A DNA stretch of 64,000 nucleotides from Paenibacillus sp. FSL H8-0548. GTDB lineage: Bacteria > Bacillota > Bacilli > Paenibacillales > Paenibacillaceae. Each line of letters starts with the position of its first letter. Positions within the stretch are counted from its first letter, which is position 1. Below, piece by piece: positions 51,706-61,035 of this stretch. Below the pieces are notes generated by a model, which worked only from the letters and a program-made list of their open reading frames with translations, had not been told where the DNA came from and did no database searches. The stretch spans positions 7,287,570 to 7,351,569 of the forward strand of contig NZ_CP152049.1 of the NCBI RefSeq assembly GCF_038630985.1, written 5' to 3'. The position numbers and the translations under genes were made by a program.

Positions 51706-52878
51706 CTAAACCCCGTATTGCTTCACGATTTCTTTGATAGCCTCTATAAATGCATCAATCTCAGCCTCTGTTGTATAAACGCCTACACTAGCACGTACAG
51801 CTCCAGTTTCAAATGTTCCTGCACTTGCATGCGCGAGTGGGGTACAGTGAAAACCGGCACGTACAGCGACCTGATAATGCTGATCCAATATGAAGGATAG
51901 CTCAGAGGGATCAATACCCTCTATATTAAAAGCAATAATGCCAGTACGTGCTTCTCCAAGTTCAGGTCCCAGCAGCTTCATACGCTCTAACGGCAGCAGC
52001 CCTTCGATAGCTCGTTGTATTAAGTTCCATTCCTTAGTATGGATATTCTTTACCGTCTCATTCAATACATACTGTACGCCTGCTTTAAGCCCTGCTAAGC
52101 CAGGTGTATTTTGCGTACCCGCCTCATATCGATCCGGTCTAACCTTAGGCTGTTCAAGAGCCTCTGATTGACTTCCCGTGCCTCCATGCAACAAAGGTAC
52201 TAATTCAAGCGCCGGATCAATGTACAGGCCTCCTGTGCCCTGTGGGCCAAGCAGACCTTTGTGACCTGGGAAAGCCAGCATATCAATGCCCATCGCTTTA
52301 ACATCCACTTCGATAATACCGGCACTTTGAGCAGCATCTACAAGAAGCTTAATCCCATGTTTTTTGGTGAGCTCTGCAATATCTGCTACAGGCATTATAG
52401 TTCCGAGCAAGTTAGAGCTATGATTGACGATAACAAGCGTTGTGTTTGATTGAATTAGCTTTGCAACGTCATCTATGCTTAGGTTTCCTTTTTCATCAGC
52501 TTCTACATAGCTAACCTCAATGCCAATCGTTTGCTCCAAGTAGTAAAGAGGTCTTCTTACCGAGTTATGTTCTACTGAGGTTGCAATAACATGATCACCA
52601 GGCTTAACAAATCCTTTGATCGCCATATTCAAAGCCATCGTTGTATTGGATGCGAACGCAATATCATTAGGGTTCTTTATATTAAACAGCTTAGATAGCT
52701 GCTTGCGTGTATCAAATAACACACGACTTGCACGAACGGCCATTGCGTGGCTGCCCCTGCCAGGATTTGCAGCATCATTGAGCATCGTTTGAACAACGGC
52801 TTCCGTAACCGTTGGCGGCTTCGGCCACGAGGTTGCTGCGTGGTCCAAATAAATAACCGGTTTTATACCGTCAATCAC
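51706..52878 (-). CDS. Cysteine desulfurase-like aminotransferase (class V)
   Basis: About 390 residues with the PLP lysine in FPGHKGLLGPQGTG, the opening YLDHAATSWPKPP, and the catalytic cysteine in VAVRAGFHCTPLAH. These mark the SufS/CsdA-type branch. It removes sulfur or selenium from cysteine or selenocysteine; the partner is unknown. GTG at 52878 has AAAGGTG eight bases upstream; an earlier GTG overlaps that box. It may be linked with the DUF3343 gene, since the two families often occur together. Confidence 0.88.
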   Translation of the reverse strand: MIDGIKPVIYLDHAATSWPKPPTVTEAVVQTMLNDAANPGRGSHAMAVRASRVLFDTRKQLSKLFNIKNPNDIAFASNTTMALNMAIKGFVKPGDHVIATSVEHNSVRRPLYYLEQTIGIEVSYVEADEKGNLSIDDVAKLIQSNTTLVIVNHSSNLLGTIMPVADIAELTKKHGIKLLVDAAQSAGIIEVDVKAMGIDMLAFPGHKGLLGPQGTGGLYIDPALELVPLLHGGTGSQSEALEQPKVRPDRYEAGTQNTPGLAGLKAGVQYVLNETVKNIHTKEWNLIQRAIEGLLPLERMKLLGPELGEARTGIIAFNIEGIDPSELSFILDQHYQVAVRAGFHCTPLAHASAGTFETGAVRASVGVYTTEAEIDAFIEAIKEIVKQYGV

Positions 52879-52910
52879 GATTATCACACCTTTATCAGCT
52901 TATTTAATCA

Positions 52911-52975
52911 AAACAATGGCATACCTTAGTTTAATCTTTCAAAAGCAAGATTACAACTTAGGTATGCCATTGTTT
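52911..52975 (-). terminator. Long hairpin between parB and the desulfurase gene
   Basis: A nearly perfect stem of about 28 bp (arms 52911-52938 and 52947-52975) with an 8-base loop, running into T residues on the minus strand. It starts eight bases past the parB stop. It is unusually long for an intrinsic terminator. Confidence 0.8.
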
Positions 52976-52982
52976 GGAAGGC

Positions 52983-53834
52983 TTACGCCATATACTGAAG
53001 CAATTCTAGCAATCGTTCTAGATCCTGTTTGCTATAGTATTGAAGCTCAATTTTACCCTTGTCTTTTTGCTGTTTAATTTTCACCGTTGTCTTAAATCGT
53101 TCACGTAATGATTCCTCTAAATGATCAATATAAGGATCACGTTTCTTCTGGCTTGGCTTTGCTTTATCATCCGGCTGCTTTAACTCCAGCTTTTGAATAG
53201 CCTCTTCTAGTTCACGAACACTCCACTCTTGTGAAACAACGAGATCCGCCAATTCCTTTTGAAGCTTATCATCTTTAATACCAACTAATGCTCTTGCATG
53301 TCCCATGGAAATTGTTCCACGTGAAACATTATCTTTGATTTCAGTCGGCAATGATAACAAACGCACAAAATTCGCAATATGTGAACGGGATTTGCCAACC
53401 TTCATAGAAAGCTCTTCTTGCGTAAGTTTAAACTTATCTATAAGCGCTTGATAAGCGATCGCAACTTCGATTGCGTTCAAATCCTCACGCTGCAGGTTTT
53501 CTATAAGTGCAATTTCCATAACCTGCTGATCTGAAAATGATCTTACAACTGCTGGAATGGTAGCATTCCCACAGTACTGCGATGCACGGAAACGGCGTTC
53601 ACCGGCAATAATTTCATAACCTTTAAGTACAGTACGAACGATAATAGGCTGAATAATTCCATGTTGCTTGATGGATTCCGCTAATTCTCTGATGGAATCC
53701 TCATCAAATGTTTTTCTAGGCTGATATGGATTGGGTCTCAATTGAGACAATGTAATTTCAATCACTTTATCATCGTCATTCACAGAAAGCGATGGGATAA
53801 GCGCATCCAGCCCTCTACCTAGCCGCTTGCTCAT
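52983..53834 (-). CDS. parB: Chromosome partitioning protein ParB/Spo0J
   Basis: 283 residues. The ParB CTP-binding box is GERRFRAS with ENLQREDLN nearby, followed by the helix-turn-helix (LTQEELSMKVGKSRSHIANF) and a C-terminal dimer domain after a charged linker. It loads on parS sites and, with ParA and SMC, organises the origin. It overlaps parA by 20 bases. A parS site is embedded in its own coding sequence, as in Bacillus subtilis. Confidence 0.96.
   Translation of the reverse strand: MSKRLGRGLDALIPSLSVNDDDKVIEITLSQLRPNPYQPRKTFDEDSIRELAESIKQHGIIQPIIVRTVLKGYEIIAGERRFRASQYCGNATIPAVVRSFSDQQVMEIALIENLQREDLNAIEVAIAYQALIDKFKLTQEELSMKVGKSRSHIANFVRLLSLPTEIKDNVSRGTISMGHARALVGIKDDKLQKELADLVVSQEWSVRELEEAIQKLELKQPDDKAKPSQKKRDPYIDHLEESLRERFKTTVKIKQQKDKGKIELQYYSKQDLERLLELLQYMA
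53313..53328. other. parS site (within parB)
   Basis: TGTTCCACGTGAAACA fits the 16-bp parS consensus TGTTNCACGTGAAACA. It is inside parB. Spo0J/ParB nucleates here and slides as a CTP-bound clamp. Confidence 0.9.
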
Positions 53835-54588
53835 ACATAATCACTTCCTTTGCTAGTTCAAGATAAACTTCCGCGCCTTTTGATTTTGGATCATAAGTAA
53901 TAATAGCTTGACCATGTGAAGGCGCCTCACTTAAACGAACGTTACGCGGGATAATCGTTTGATAAACCTTTTGTTGAAAATACTTTTTGACCTCTTCAAT
54001 AACCTGTATGCCTAGATTTGTTCTTGCATCCAGCATCGTTAATAAAACGCCTTCAATTTGAAGCGATGTATTTAAATGCTTCTGAACGAGTCTCACCGTG
54101 TTTAATAGCTGGCTGAGCCCTTCTAGAGCATAATACTCACATTGAATGGGAATAAGAACAGAATCAGCAGCAGTTAACGAGTTGATCGTTAATATACCAA
54201 GTGAAGGCGGACAATCAATCAGGACATAATCGAAATCATCCTTAACCATATGCAGCGATTTTTTCAAACGAAGTTCACGGGATATAGTTGGTACTAATTC
54301 AATTTCTGCACCAGCCAATTGAATAGTAGCAGGAATAATCTTCAGACCTGGTACTCTTGTTTCAAACATCGCATCCTTAGGATGGACATCATTAATAAGC
54401 ACATCATAAATACAATTAGTCACATCGCCTTTGTCGATACCGAGACCACTAGTTGTATTCCCTTGTGGATCAATATCTACGAGCAGCACTCTTTTTCCTA
54501 GTGTTGCTAGACAAGCAGCTAAATTTACAGACGTTGTCGTTTTTCCGACACCGCCCTTCTGGTTGGCAATTGCAATAATCTTCGACAA
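53815..54588 (-). CDS. parA: Chromosome partitioning ATPase ParA/Soj
   Basis: 257 residues with the deviant Walker A motif KGGVGKTT near the N-terminus and the DIDPQGNTT and IDCPPSLG motifs. It is a MinD-like ATPase that moves along DNA and, as Soj, also acts on DnaA. The frame is open for 21 codons upstream, but a TTG at 54588 with GAGGTGA spaced seven bases gives the normal length and N-terminus. Confidence 0.96.
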   Translation of the reverse strand: MSKIIAIANQKGGVGKTTTSVNLAACLATLGKRVLLVDIDPQGNTTSGLGIDKGDVTNCIYDVLINDVHPKDAMFETRVPGLKIIPATIQLAGAEIELVPTISRELRLKKSLHMVKDDFDYVLIDCPPSLGILTINSLTAADSVLIPIQCEYYALEGLSQLLNTVRLVQKHLNTSLQIEGVLLTMLDARTNLGIQVIEEVKKYFQQKVYQTIIPRNVRLSEAPSHGQAIITYDPKSKGAEVYLELAKEVIMYEQAAR

Positions 54589-54886
54589 AACCGGCTCACC
54601 TCTATGTGTACAACTTTTATGTGTTATTTTCAGCAATATAATAAAGTGCATTTAATAGCTCTATATGATACTTATAGTTGTATAGCTTATTCACTCTCAA
54701 TATCGCGAGATAACACCAACTATTAAATAGTATATCATTAAGAAGAAACGACTACGTCGTCCTTGTCTAAGGAAAAAATACTTCCCGCAAAAACATCAAC
54801 TTTTCCTATAAACGGCTTCGCCGCCCTCAGTGAGGGCGGCACAAAAAAACGTTTAAATTTTGTTTTAACTCTAGAACTTTCTATGT
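54589..54886. other. noc-parA spacer with GC-rich hairpin
   Basis: Contains a perfect GCCGCCCTC/GAGGGCGGC hairpin at 54822-54842, preceded by GGCTTCGCC, and a CGAC/GTCG mini-hairpin near 54752 like the one beside repeat R2 at 50407. No gene. The T-rich runs lie on the wrong side for a simple noc terminator. Confidence 0.5.
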
Positions 54887-55705
54887 CTATCGTTTAGGGA
54901 TCTGAATGATGATTTCGTAATGATCATCATGATCCTTTTCATTTGTTTTAATTTGAAGGCCTGAGCCGGAAACCATTTCAATAGATTGCCTTATGGTATT
55001 AAGCGCTAAACGAACATCCTTCGTGAAAGAAATACGTTTTGCTTTCTTAAGCTTTGTAGATTCCTTGAGGAAAGCAATTCTTACCTCTGTCTGCTTAACA
55101 TTCAATTCCTTTGTTATAATTTCATCTAATACTTTAAGTTGAAGTTCTTCATTATCCAATGATAACAATGCTCTTGCATGACGTTCGGTAATTTTCCGTT
55201 CCATTAATGCTGACTTGATCGTATCGTTTAACATTAATAGCCGCAATTTATTAGCGATGGTAGATTGGCTCTTCCCAAGGCGTTGAGCTAAGCTCTCTTG
55301 TGTTAATTGATGAAGCTCAATCAACTTTTGATATGCAACAGCCTCTTCAATAGCGGAAAGGCCTTCCCTTTGAAGATTTTCAATTAAAGCGATGGATGCT
55401 GTTTGTGAATCATTGAACTCACGAACGATGCCTGGAATTGTATCATAACCAAGCTTAGTAACAGCACGCCAACGGCGTTCTCCCGCAATAATTTCATATC
55501 TACCATTACGCATACGAACCACGATAGGCTGAATAACACCATGAGTTTTTATCGTCTGGCACAATTCTTCAATTCGGTCGTCATCAAAAATTGTTCGTGG
55601 CTGAAAAGGGCTCGTATCGATTTCAGTAATCGGAATTTGCCGAACTTCTTCTTGCGGTATACGCTGCTCGGACAGGCCGAACAATCGAGAAAATTGTTCT
55701 TTCAT
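54887..55705 (-). CDS. noc: Nucleoid occlusion protein Noc (ParB family)
   Basis: 272 residues, ParB-like, with [29 protein letters not shown] and the helix-turn-helix [20 protein letters not shown]. An N-terminal amphipathic segment ([15 protein letters not shown]) fits the membrane-targeting sequence of Noc. It blocks division over the chromosome. ATG at 55705 is preferred because it puts this segment first. Its place next to rsmG-mnmG, with soj-spo0J downstream, is standard. Confidence 0.94.
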   Translation of the reverse strand: MKEQFSRLFGLSEQRIPQEEVRQIPITEIDTSPFQPRTIFDDDRIEELCQTIKTHGVIQPIVVRMRNGRYEIIAGERRWRAVTKLGYDTIPGIVREFNDSQTASIALIENLQREGLSAIEEAVAYQKLIELHQLTQESLAQRLGKSQSTIANKLRLLMLNDTIKSALMERKITERHARALLSLDNEELQLKVLDEIITKELNVKQTEVRIAFLKESTKLKKAKRISFTKDVRLALNTIRQSIEMVSGSGLQIKTNEKDHDDHYEIIIQIPKR

Positions 55706-55784
55706 ATCAATAATTACCACCCGATCATGAGATAAACCTTGTTCAAATTACTTTATATGAAACTATATTTCTCATCTACTATAT

Positions 55785-55974
55785 ACGTTAAACTAGAAAA
55801 CTACGTTTTGGGCGCTGCGCGGGCAGAACATTCTTTAGGGACGCGATTGCAGCCAGATTCTTTGATTTCCTTAATTATTTAAAGGTAAGAATATGGGCTA
55901 TAAAGGCAAATACTTCGTATCTCCAGAACGATCTTCTAGCTTCGCTTACACTTCATTTTAAGTTCAACTTATAG
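55785..55974. repeat. Dispersed repeat R1, long copy 1
   Basis: About 190 bases alignable with 59143-59332: AAACTAGAAA, then GGGCGCTGCGCG, TTGCAGCCAGATTCTTTGAT, TTTAAAGGTAAGAATATGG and CTCCAGAACGATCTTCT. The right third also matches 48326-48391. Non-coding, in the noc-rsmG gap. Confidence 0.8.
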
Positions 55975-56443
55975 ATAATCAATATATGTTTCTCATAAAA
56001 CGTCAGCACCCTATCAAAAAAATAGGAAAACACTGATATTTTATTTTAATAAAGTGATCTCAAGGTTTTTACAATAAATACGTTTCAGCAGCTAGATTGG
56101 TTCATTGCCGATTGGATTATTTTAGGTTGAGATAACCATGGTCTGAAAACAATCATCAACTGCAAGGTGAACCTCCGTAACCATATTTATTTAATCGAGA
56201 GATAATAATGTTCCCTCACTAAATATAGTCACTGAAATTCAAACGTTAATACCCATTATCGTTATCCGTACTGCCTAGCCTACTTTGAGTACGACATACG
56301 TATTCGTTTGACTCACGCTATCGTCTAGTCTCATCATATTGTTATGTAATTCGACTATCCTCGAACGATCTCCTGCTTGACACCTCTGTTGTAAAAATAA
56401 TTGTTGTATAGATGTGGAAATAAACGATTGAAACGATCATTAA
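55975..56443. other. noc-rsmG intergenic remainder
   Basis: About 470 AT-rich bases with no supported gene. The noc promoter is expected in the 55706-56440 stretch, but no clear match could be chosen. A parS site closes the region at its right end. Confidence 0.5.
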
Positions 56444-56459
56444 TGTTTCACGTGGAACA
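56444..56459. other. parS site (between noc and rsmG)
   Basis: TGTTTCACGTGGAACA is the reverse complement of the parS site inside parB, so the two sites are identical in sequence but opposite in orientation. It lies 12 bases past the rsmG stop. Confidence 0.9.
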
Positions 56460-56471
56460 CAAGAACTCCAC

Positions 56472-57194
56472 CTATATAAGTGGTTGCTTAAGTGGAGTTC
56501 CTGCTTTCCTAGGATACTTACGAGGAGTGCCTTCGAATTTCTCTATTAAAATAATATGTCTCTCTGATTGCTCATTAGGAAGGGATAGCTGATGCTGTGA
56601 CTTGATCTTCCCTCTTAGCTCTTTCAGGCTGAATGATGCTTCCTTTACCTCTTCATCTGATTGAGAGCCTTTCATTGCTGCGAATAAACCGCCTTTTTTG
56701 ACAAATGGCAAACAAAATTCGTTTAATACATTCAATCGTGCAACAGCTCTTGCTGTTACTAAATCATAGCTGTCGCGATGTGCCGGCAATTGTGCCAAAT
56801 CCTCAGCTCTGCCATGTAGGCATAATACTTGCTCTAGGCCAAGCTGCTCCGTCAAATGAGTTAGAAATTGAATTCTTTTATTTAACGAATCCACAATCAT
56901 AACCTGTAAATGAGGGAAACAAATTTTCAAAGGAATGCTTGGAAACCCTGCTCCCGATCCAATATCAGCAAGCTTACGCACACTGCTCATGCTGGTATAG
57001 AAGGATAGCGAAACAGAATCATAAAAATGCTTTTCATAAACAGCATCTCTTTCCGTAATTCCGGTTAAATTCATCTTTTCATTCCACTCTACTAGCAAAC
57101 GGTAATAAAGCTCAAACTGTTCTAATTGAATAGAAGAAAGTGGTATTCCACTTTCCTCCATTCGTTTCGTAAACCATTTCAATGTTTCATCCAT
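56472..57194 (-). CDS. rsmG: 16S rRNA G527 N7-methyltransferase RsmG
   Basis: 240 residues with the SAM-binding motif LADIGSGAGFPSIPLKI and the YDLVTARAVARL motif of RsmG (GidB). It methylates guanosine 527 of 16S rRNA; loss gives low-level streptomycin resistance. The ATG at 57194 is one base from the mnmG stop, with GAGAGGT upstream. The longer open frame is rejected. Confidence 0.96.
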   Translation of the reverse strand: MDETLKWFTKRMEESGIPLSSIQLEQFELYYRLLVEWNEKMNLTGITERDAVYEKHFYDSVSLSFYTSMSSVRKLADIGSGAGFPSIPLKICFPHLQVMIVDSLNKRIQFLTHLTEQLGLEQVLCLHGRAEDLAQLPAHRDSYDLVTARAVARLNVLNEFCLPFVKKGGLFAAMKGSQSDEEVKEASFSLKELRGKIKSQHQLSLPNEQSERHIILIEKFEGTPRKYPRKAGTPLKQPLI

Positions 57195-57195
57195 A

Positions 57196-59085
57196 TTATG
57201 AACCTCTCGCTGCCGTAACACGGTTATAATGCTCCAAGTAAACAAGGAGAATTGAAATATCTGCTGGTGTTACACCAGCAATACGCGATGCTTGACCAAT
57301 GGAAAGCGGACGAATAACCGCTAGCTTTTGCTTCGCTTCTGACGCAAGACTGCGAACATCGCTATAATCTATATCGTCAGGAATCCGTTTTTTCTCCATC
57401 TTGTTCAAGCGCGCTACTTGAACTAACTGTTTCTCTATATAACCGGCATATTTAATTTGAATTTCAACTTGCTCCTTCATCTCTTCTGTCATTTCAGGGA
57501 CAGAAGGAACTACGGTTTCAAGCATCGCATACGTAACCTCTGGACGTCGAAGCAAGGACAGTGCATCAACGCCATGCTCCATTGGAGCTGTGCCTGCTGC
57601 TAGCAGCATTTCATTTACTTGGTCAGGCTTAACTTTTGTTCCACGCAAACGCTCAATATCATTTTCAACGGATTGTTTTTTACTCAAAAATTTATTGTAA
57701 CGTTCTTCCGAAATAAGACCGATCTCATAACCGGTAGGTGTTAAGCGCAAATCAGCATTGTCATGACGGAGCAGCAACCGATACTCCGCTCTTGAAGTAA
57801 GCAGGCGATAAGGATCATTCGTCCCTTTCGTTACAAGGTCATCAATCATAACACCGATATAGCCTTCGGAACGGCCGATGATGATGGGCTCTTTGCCCTG
57901 CACCTTGCGCGCAGCATTAATGCCTGCGATAACCCCCTGCCCTGCTGCTTCTTCATAGCCAGATGTACCATTAATTTGTCCAGCTGTGAACAAGCCATCA
58001 ATGACCTTAGTCTCCAAAGAAGGCCAAAGCTGAGTAGGCACAACTGCATCATACTCAATAGCATAACCATTACGCATGATATCAGCTTTTTCCAAACCTG
58101 GTACAGATCGCACAATACTTAATTGAACATCCTCAGGCATACTTGTTGAGAGACCTTGTACGTAATATTCCGAAGTGTTTTTACCTTCCGGCTCTAGGAA
58201 AATTTGATGTTTAGGCTTATCTGCAAAACGCACAATTTTATCCTCAATAGATGGGCAATAACGCGGACCCGTACCTTCAATGGCTCCTGAGAACATTGGA
58301 GCGCGGTGAAGATTATCATTAATAATTTTGTGTGTCCCTTCAGAAGTATAGGTCAACCAGCATGGAAGCTGTTCATTTGTAGATGACTCTGTCTCATGCG
58401 AGAAAAACTTCGGTTTATCATCCCCAGGTTGAATCTCGGTTTTGGAGAAATCAATCGTGTCCTTATGAACACGCGGTGGGGTTCCTGTTTTAAAGCGAAT
58501 AAGCTCGAGTCCATTTTCCTTCAAACTAGCGGATAGTCTAATGGATGGCTGTTGATTGTTCGGTCCGCTCTCATACATGAGCTCGCCCATAATAATTTTC
58601 CCGCGCAAATAAGTACCTGTCGTAACCACGGTCGTACGAGCACGATACTCAGCACCTGTTTTTGTAATAATGCCTACACATTTTCCATCTTCAACAATCA
58701 ATTCCTCGGCCATCCCCTGACGAAGGGTCAAATGAGGGGTTTCTTCAATTGTTTTCTTCATTTGATACTGATAATCAACTTTATCCGCTTGAGCACGCAG
58801 TGCATGTACAGCAGGACCTTTGCCCGTATTCAGCATTCTCATTTGAATAAAGGTCTTATCAATATTACGACCCATCTCTCCGCCTAACGCGTCAATTTCG
58901 CGCACGACATGACCTTTAGCAGGTCCCCCGATTGATGGATTACACGGCATAAATGCTACCATATCCAAGTTAATTGTAAGCAGCAATGTCTCGCAACCCA
59001 TACGTGCAGCAGCAAGTGCAGCCTCACAGCCTGCATGCCCCGCTCCAATGACGATTACGTCATATTCACCAGCCAAATATCTCAT
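57196..59085 (-). CDS. mnmG: tRNA uridine-5-carboxymethylaminomethyl enzyme MnmG (GidA)
   Basis: 629 residues with the FAD motif [40 protein letters not shown] with its conserved cysteine, and [20 protein letters not shown]. With MnmE it modifies U34 of several tRNAs. GGAGAG precedes the ATG. Length is standard. It is followed almost directly by rsmG. Confidence 0.97.
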   Translation of the reverse strand: MRYLAGEYDVIVIGAGHAGCEAALAAARMGCETLLLTINLDMVAFMPCNPSIGGPAKGHVVREIDALGGEMGRNIDKTFIQMRMLNTGKGPAVHALRAQADKVDYQYQMKKTIEETPHLTLRQGMAEELIVEDGKCVGIITKTGAEYRARTTVVTTGTYLRGKIIMGELMYESGPNNQQPSIRLSASLKENGLELIRFKTGTPPRVHKDTIDFSKTEIQPGDDKPKFFSHETESSTNEQLPCWLTYTSEGTHKIINDNLHRAPMFSGAIEGTGPRYCPSIEDKIVRFADKPKHQIFLEPEGKNTSEYYVQGLSTSMPEDVQLSIVRSVPGLEKADIMRNGYAIEYDAVVPTQLWPSLETKVIDGLFTAGQINGTSGYEEAAGQGVIAGINAARKVQGKEPIIIGRSEGYIGVMIDDLVTKGTNDPYRLLTSRAEYRLLLRHDNADLRLTPTGYEIGLISEERYNKFLSKKQSVENDIERLRGTKVKPDQVNEMLLAAGTAPMEHGVDALSLLRRPEVTYAMLETVVPSVPEMTEEMKEQVEIQIKYAGYIEKQLVQVARLNKMEKKRIPDDIDYSDVRSLASEAKQKLAVIRPLSIGQASRIAGVTPADISILLVYLEHYNRVTAARGS

Positions 59086-59103
59086 TGTTCTTCACTCTCC
59101 TTA

Positions 59104-59126
59104 AGGTTTTCATCGAAAACCAGCAT
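59104..59126. repeat. Direct repeat, left copy (flanks repeat R1)
   Basis: A 23-base sequence that includes the hairpin GGTTTTCATCGAAAACC. It is exactly repeated at 59336-59358. The two copies bracket a 209-base stretch that holds repeat R1 long copy 2. Confidence 0.8.
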
Positions 59127-59142
59127 CGTAGGCAATCTATAT

Positions 59143-59332
59143 AAGCTAAACTAGAAATTTACGCTTTGGGCGCTGCGCGAGAAGTTCATTCTTACGATCA
59201 CTGTTGCAGCCAGATTCTTTGATTTCCTAAGACATTTAAAGGTAAGAATATGGCTGCAAAGGCGAACACTTCGTTTCTCCAGAACGATCTTCTCGCTTCG
59301 CTAAATCTTCAATTTCAAATTCAACTTATTTG
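59143..59332. repeat. Dispersed repeat R1, long copy 2
   Basis: Alignable over about 190 bases with 55785-55974 and, at the right end, with 48326-48391. It includes ACGCTTTGGGCGCTGCGCGA, TTGCAGCCAGATTCTTTGAT and CTCCAGAACGATCTTCTCGC. It is enclosed by 23-bp direct repeats. Confidence 0.8.
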
Positions 59333-59335
59333 CTT

Positions 59336-59358
59336 AGGTTTTCATCGAAAACCAGCAT
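59336..59358. repeat. Direct repeat, right copy (flanks repeat R1)
   Basis: Identical over 23 bases to 59104-59126, and followed by a run of seven A residues. The rest of the mnmG-mnmE gap to 59559 shows no gene. Confidence 0.8.
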
Positions 59359-59559
59359 AAAAAAACTAACCCATTTAAAGCCGCCGCATCATCTATGACC
59401 ATGAGATTAGTCGATTATTAAACGACCCATCTCATTAACTAAAAATTTTCTTTCTATAATGAACATATCCATGTGAATTTCACTAAAGTAGATATGTCTT
59501 TCAAAATGAGCCCACCTCTATAATAATAAACGAAATGAACCACGAAAGCCTACTGCCAT

Positions 59560-60939
59560 CTATTTCCCTAAACAGAACTGAGAGAAAATTTGATCGATCA
59601 AAGAATCGCCTGCTTCGTCCCCGAGAATTTCTCCAAGCGACTCCCAGGCTGAACGCGCATCTATTTGAATCAGATCGATGGGGATGCCCGCATCTGACGC
59701 ATCTATAGCATCAACCAACGATTGCTTCGCTCTCTTCAACAAGGCAATATGTCGAACATTGCTTACATAAGTCAAATCCCCTGATTCCAGCTGCCCTTCA
59801 AAAAACATTTCGCTGATCGTCTTCTCTAGCTGATCAAGACCCTTTTCCTCTAGAACCGACATTTTCACAATAGAATCGGCAGGAATCGACTGCTCCACCA
59901 CCTCAATTTCTAATTGATGCGGCAAGTCAGCCTTATTTATGATCGCAATGACGGGGCGACCCTTCAATTGCTTCAATAGCTCCCGATCATCTAGCTGCAG
60001 AGGTTCATTATAGTTCAGTACCAACAAAATTAAATCCGCCTCTTCAAGCGCATTTCTAGAACGCTCTACACCAATACGCTCTACCACATCGGACGTCTCA
60101 CGAATCCCTGCCGTATCCAGCAGTCGGAGCGGAATGCCGTTTAATGCGACAAACTGTTCAATAACGTCACGAGTCGTTCCAGGTATATCCGTTACAATCG
60201 CTTTGTTTTCCTGCGTCAGCACGTTCATAAGTGAGGACTTGCCGACATTCGGGCGTCCGACAATCGCAGTTACAATTCCTTCTCGAAGGATCTTGCCTTC
60301 GTTTGCTGTTTTTAACAATCGATCTATTTCCTCAATAGCAGAATCGCATTGGTCACGAATAAATGAGCTAGTCATTTCCTCAACGTCATGCTCCGGATAA
60401 TCAATATTAACTTCAATATGGGCAAGCAGCTCGATAACGGTTTGCCTTAGAGCCTTTATTCTCTTGGATAAAACACCCTCCGCCTGCTTGCGGGCAACTG
60501 TAAATGCACGATCCGATTTTGAACGAATTAAATCAATAACGGCCTCTGCCTGCATTAGGTCGATCCGTCCATTTAGAAAAGCACGCTTCGTAAACTCTCC
60601 AGGCTCCGCCGTACGGTAGCCATCTAACTGCAGAACAACATCAAGCACCTTCTTAACGGCAATTACGCCGCCATGAGCATTTATTTCAACAACATCCTCT
60701 GCTGTAAAGGAACGTGGTCCCCTCATCAGTGTAACTAATACCTCTTCAACCTCTTCACCAGATGCAGGATCTACAATATGCCCGTAATGCAGTGTATGGG
60801 TATCTGCTTCCTTAAGGTCTATCTTCGAACGAAAAACAGCGGCGATTCCGGAAATTGCCTCCGGGCCGCTTACTCTAATAATGGCGATGCCACCTTCTCC
60901 GACTGCGGTCGAAATAGCTGCGATCGTATCATGTACCAT
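59560..60939 (-). CDS. mnmE: tRNA modification GTPase MnmE (TrmE)
   Basis: 459 residues: an N-terminal folate-binding domain (HDTIAAISTAVGEGGIAIIR), then a GTPase domain with Walker A GRPNVGKSSLMNVL, DIPGTTRD, LDTAG and NKAD, and a C-terminal helix ending in the catalytic CLGK. It works with MnmG on tRNA U34. GAGAGGTG nine bases before an ATG at 60939 fixes the start. Confidence 0.97.
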   Translation of the reverse strand: MVHDTIAAISTAVGEGGIAIIRVSGPEAISGIAAVFRSKIDLKEADTHTLHYGHIVDPASGEEVEEVLVTLMRGPRSFTAEDVVEINAHGGVIAVKKVLDVVLQLDGYRTAEPGEFTKRAFLNGRIDLMQAEAVIDLIRSKSDRAFTVARKQAEGVLSKRIKALRQTVIELLAHIEVNIDYPEHDVEEMTSSFIRDQCDSAIEEIDRLLKTANEGKILREGIVTAIVGRPNVGKSSLMNVLTQENKAIVTDIPGTTRDVIEQFVALNGIPLRLLDTAGIRETSDVVERIGVERSRNALEEADLILLVLNYNEPLQLDDRELLKQLKGRPVIAIINKADLPHQLEIEVVEQSIPADSIVKMSVLEEKGLDQLEKTISEMFFEGQLESGDLTYVSNVRHIALLKRAKQSLVDAIDASDAGIPIDLIQIDARSAWESLGEILGDEAGDSLIDQIFSQFCLGK

Positions 60940-60962
60940 TGCTGTCAGCACCTCTCAAATGG

Positions 60963-60996
60963 AAAAACAGCAATGACCATTATGAGCCATTGCTGT
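60963..60996 (-). terminator. Terminator after jag
   Basis: ACAGCAATG and complement form a 9-bp stem with a 12-base loop, followed by five T residues on the minus strand. It lies between the jag stop and the mnmE start. Confidence 0.85.
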
Positions 60997-61035
60997 GGAT
61001 AGCGTATAAATCCATATACATTTTTCAGGACGAAC

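Noticed and set aside
52983..57194. Search for Noc binding sites (ATTTCCCGGGAAAT)
   Set aside because: No match was noticed by eye in the par-noc region; only parS sites were found.
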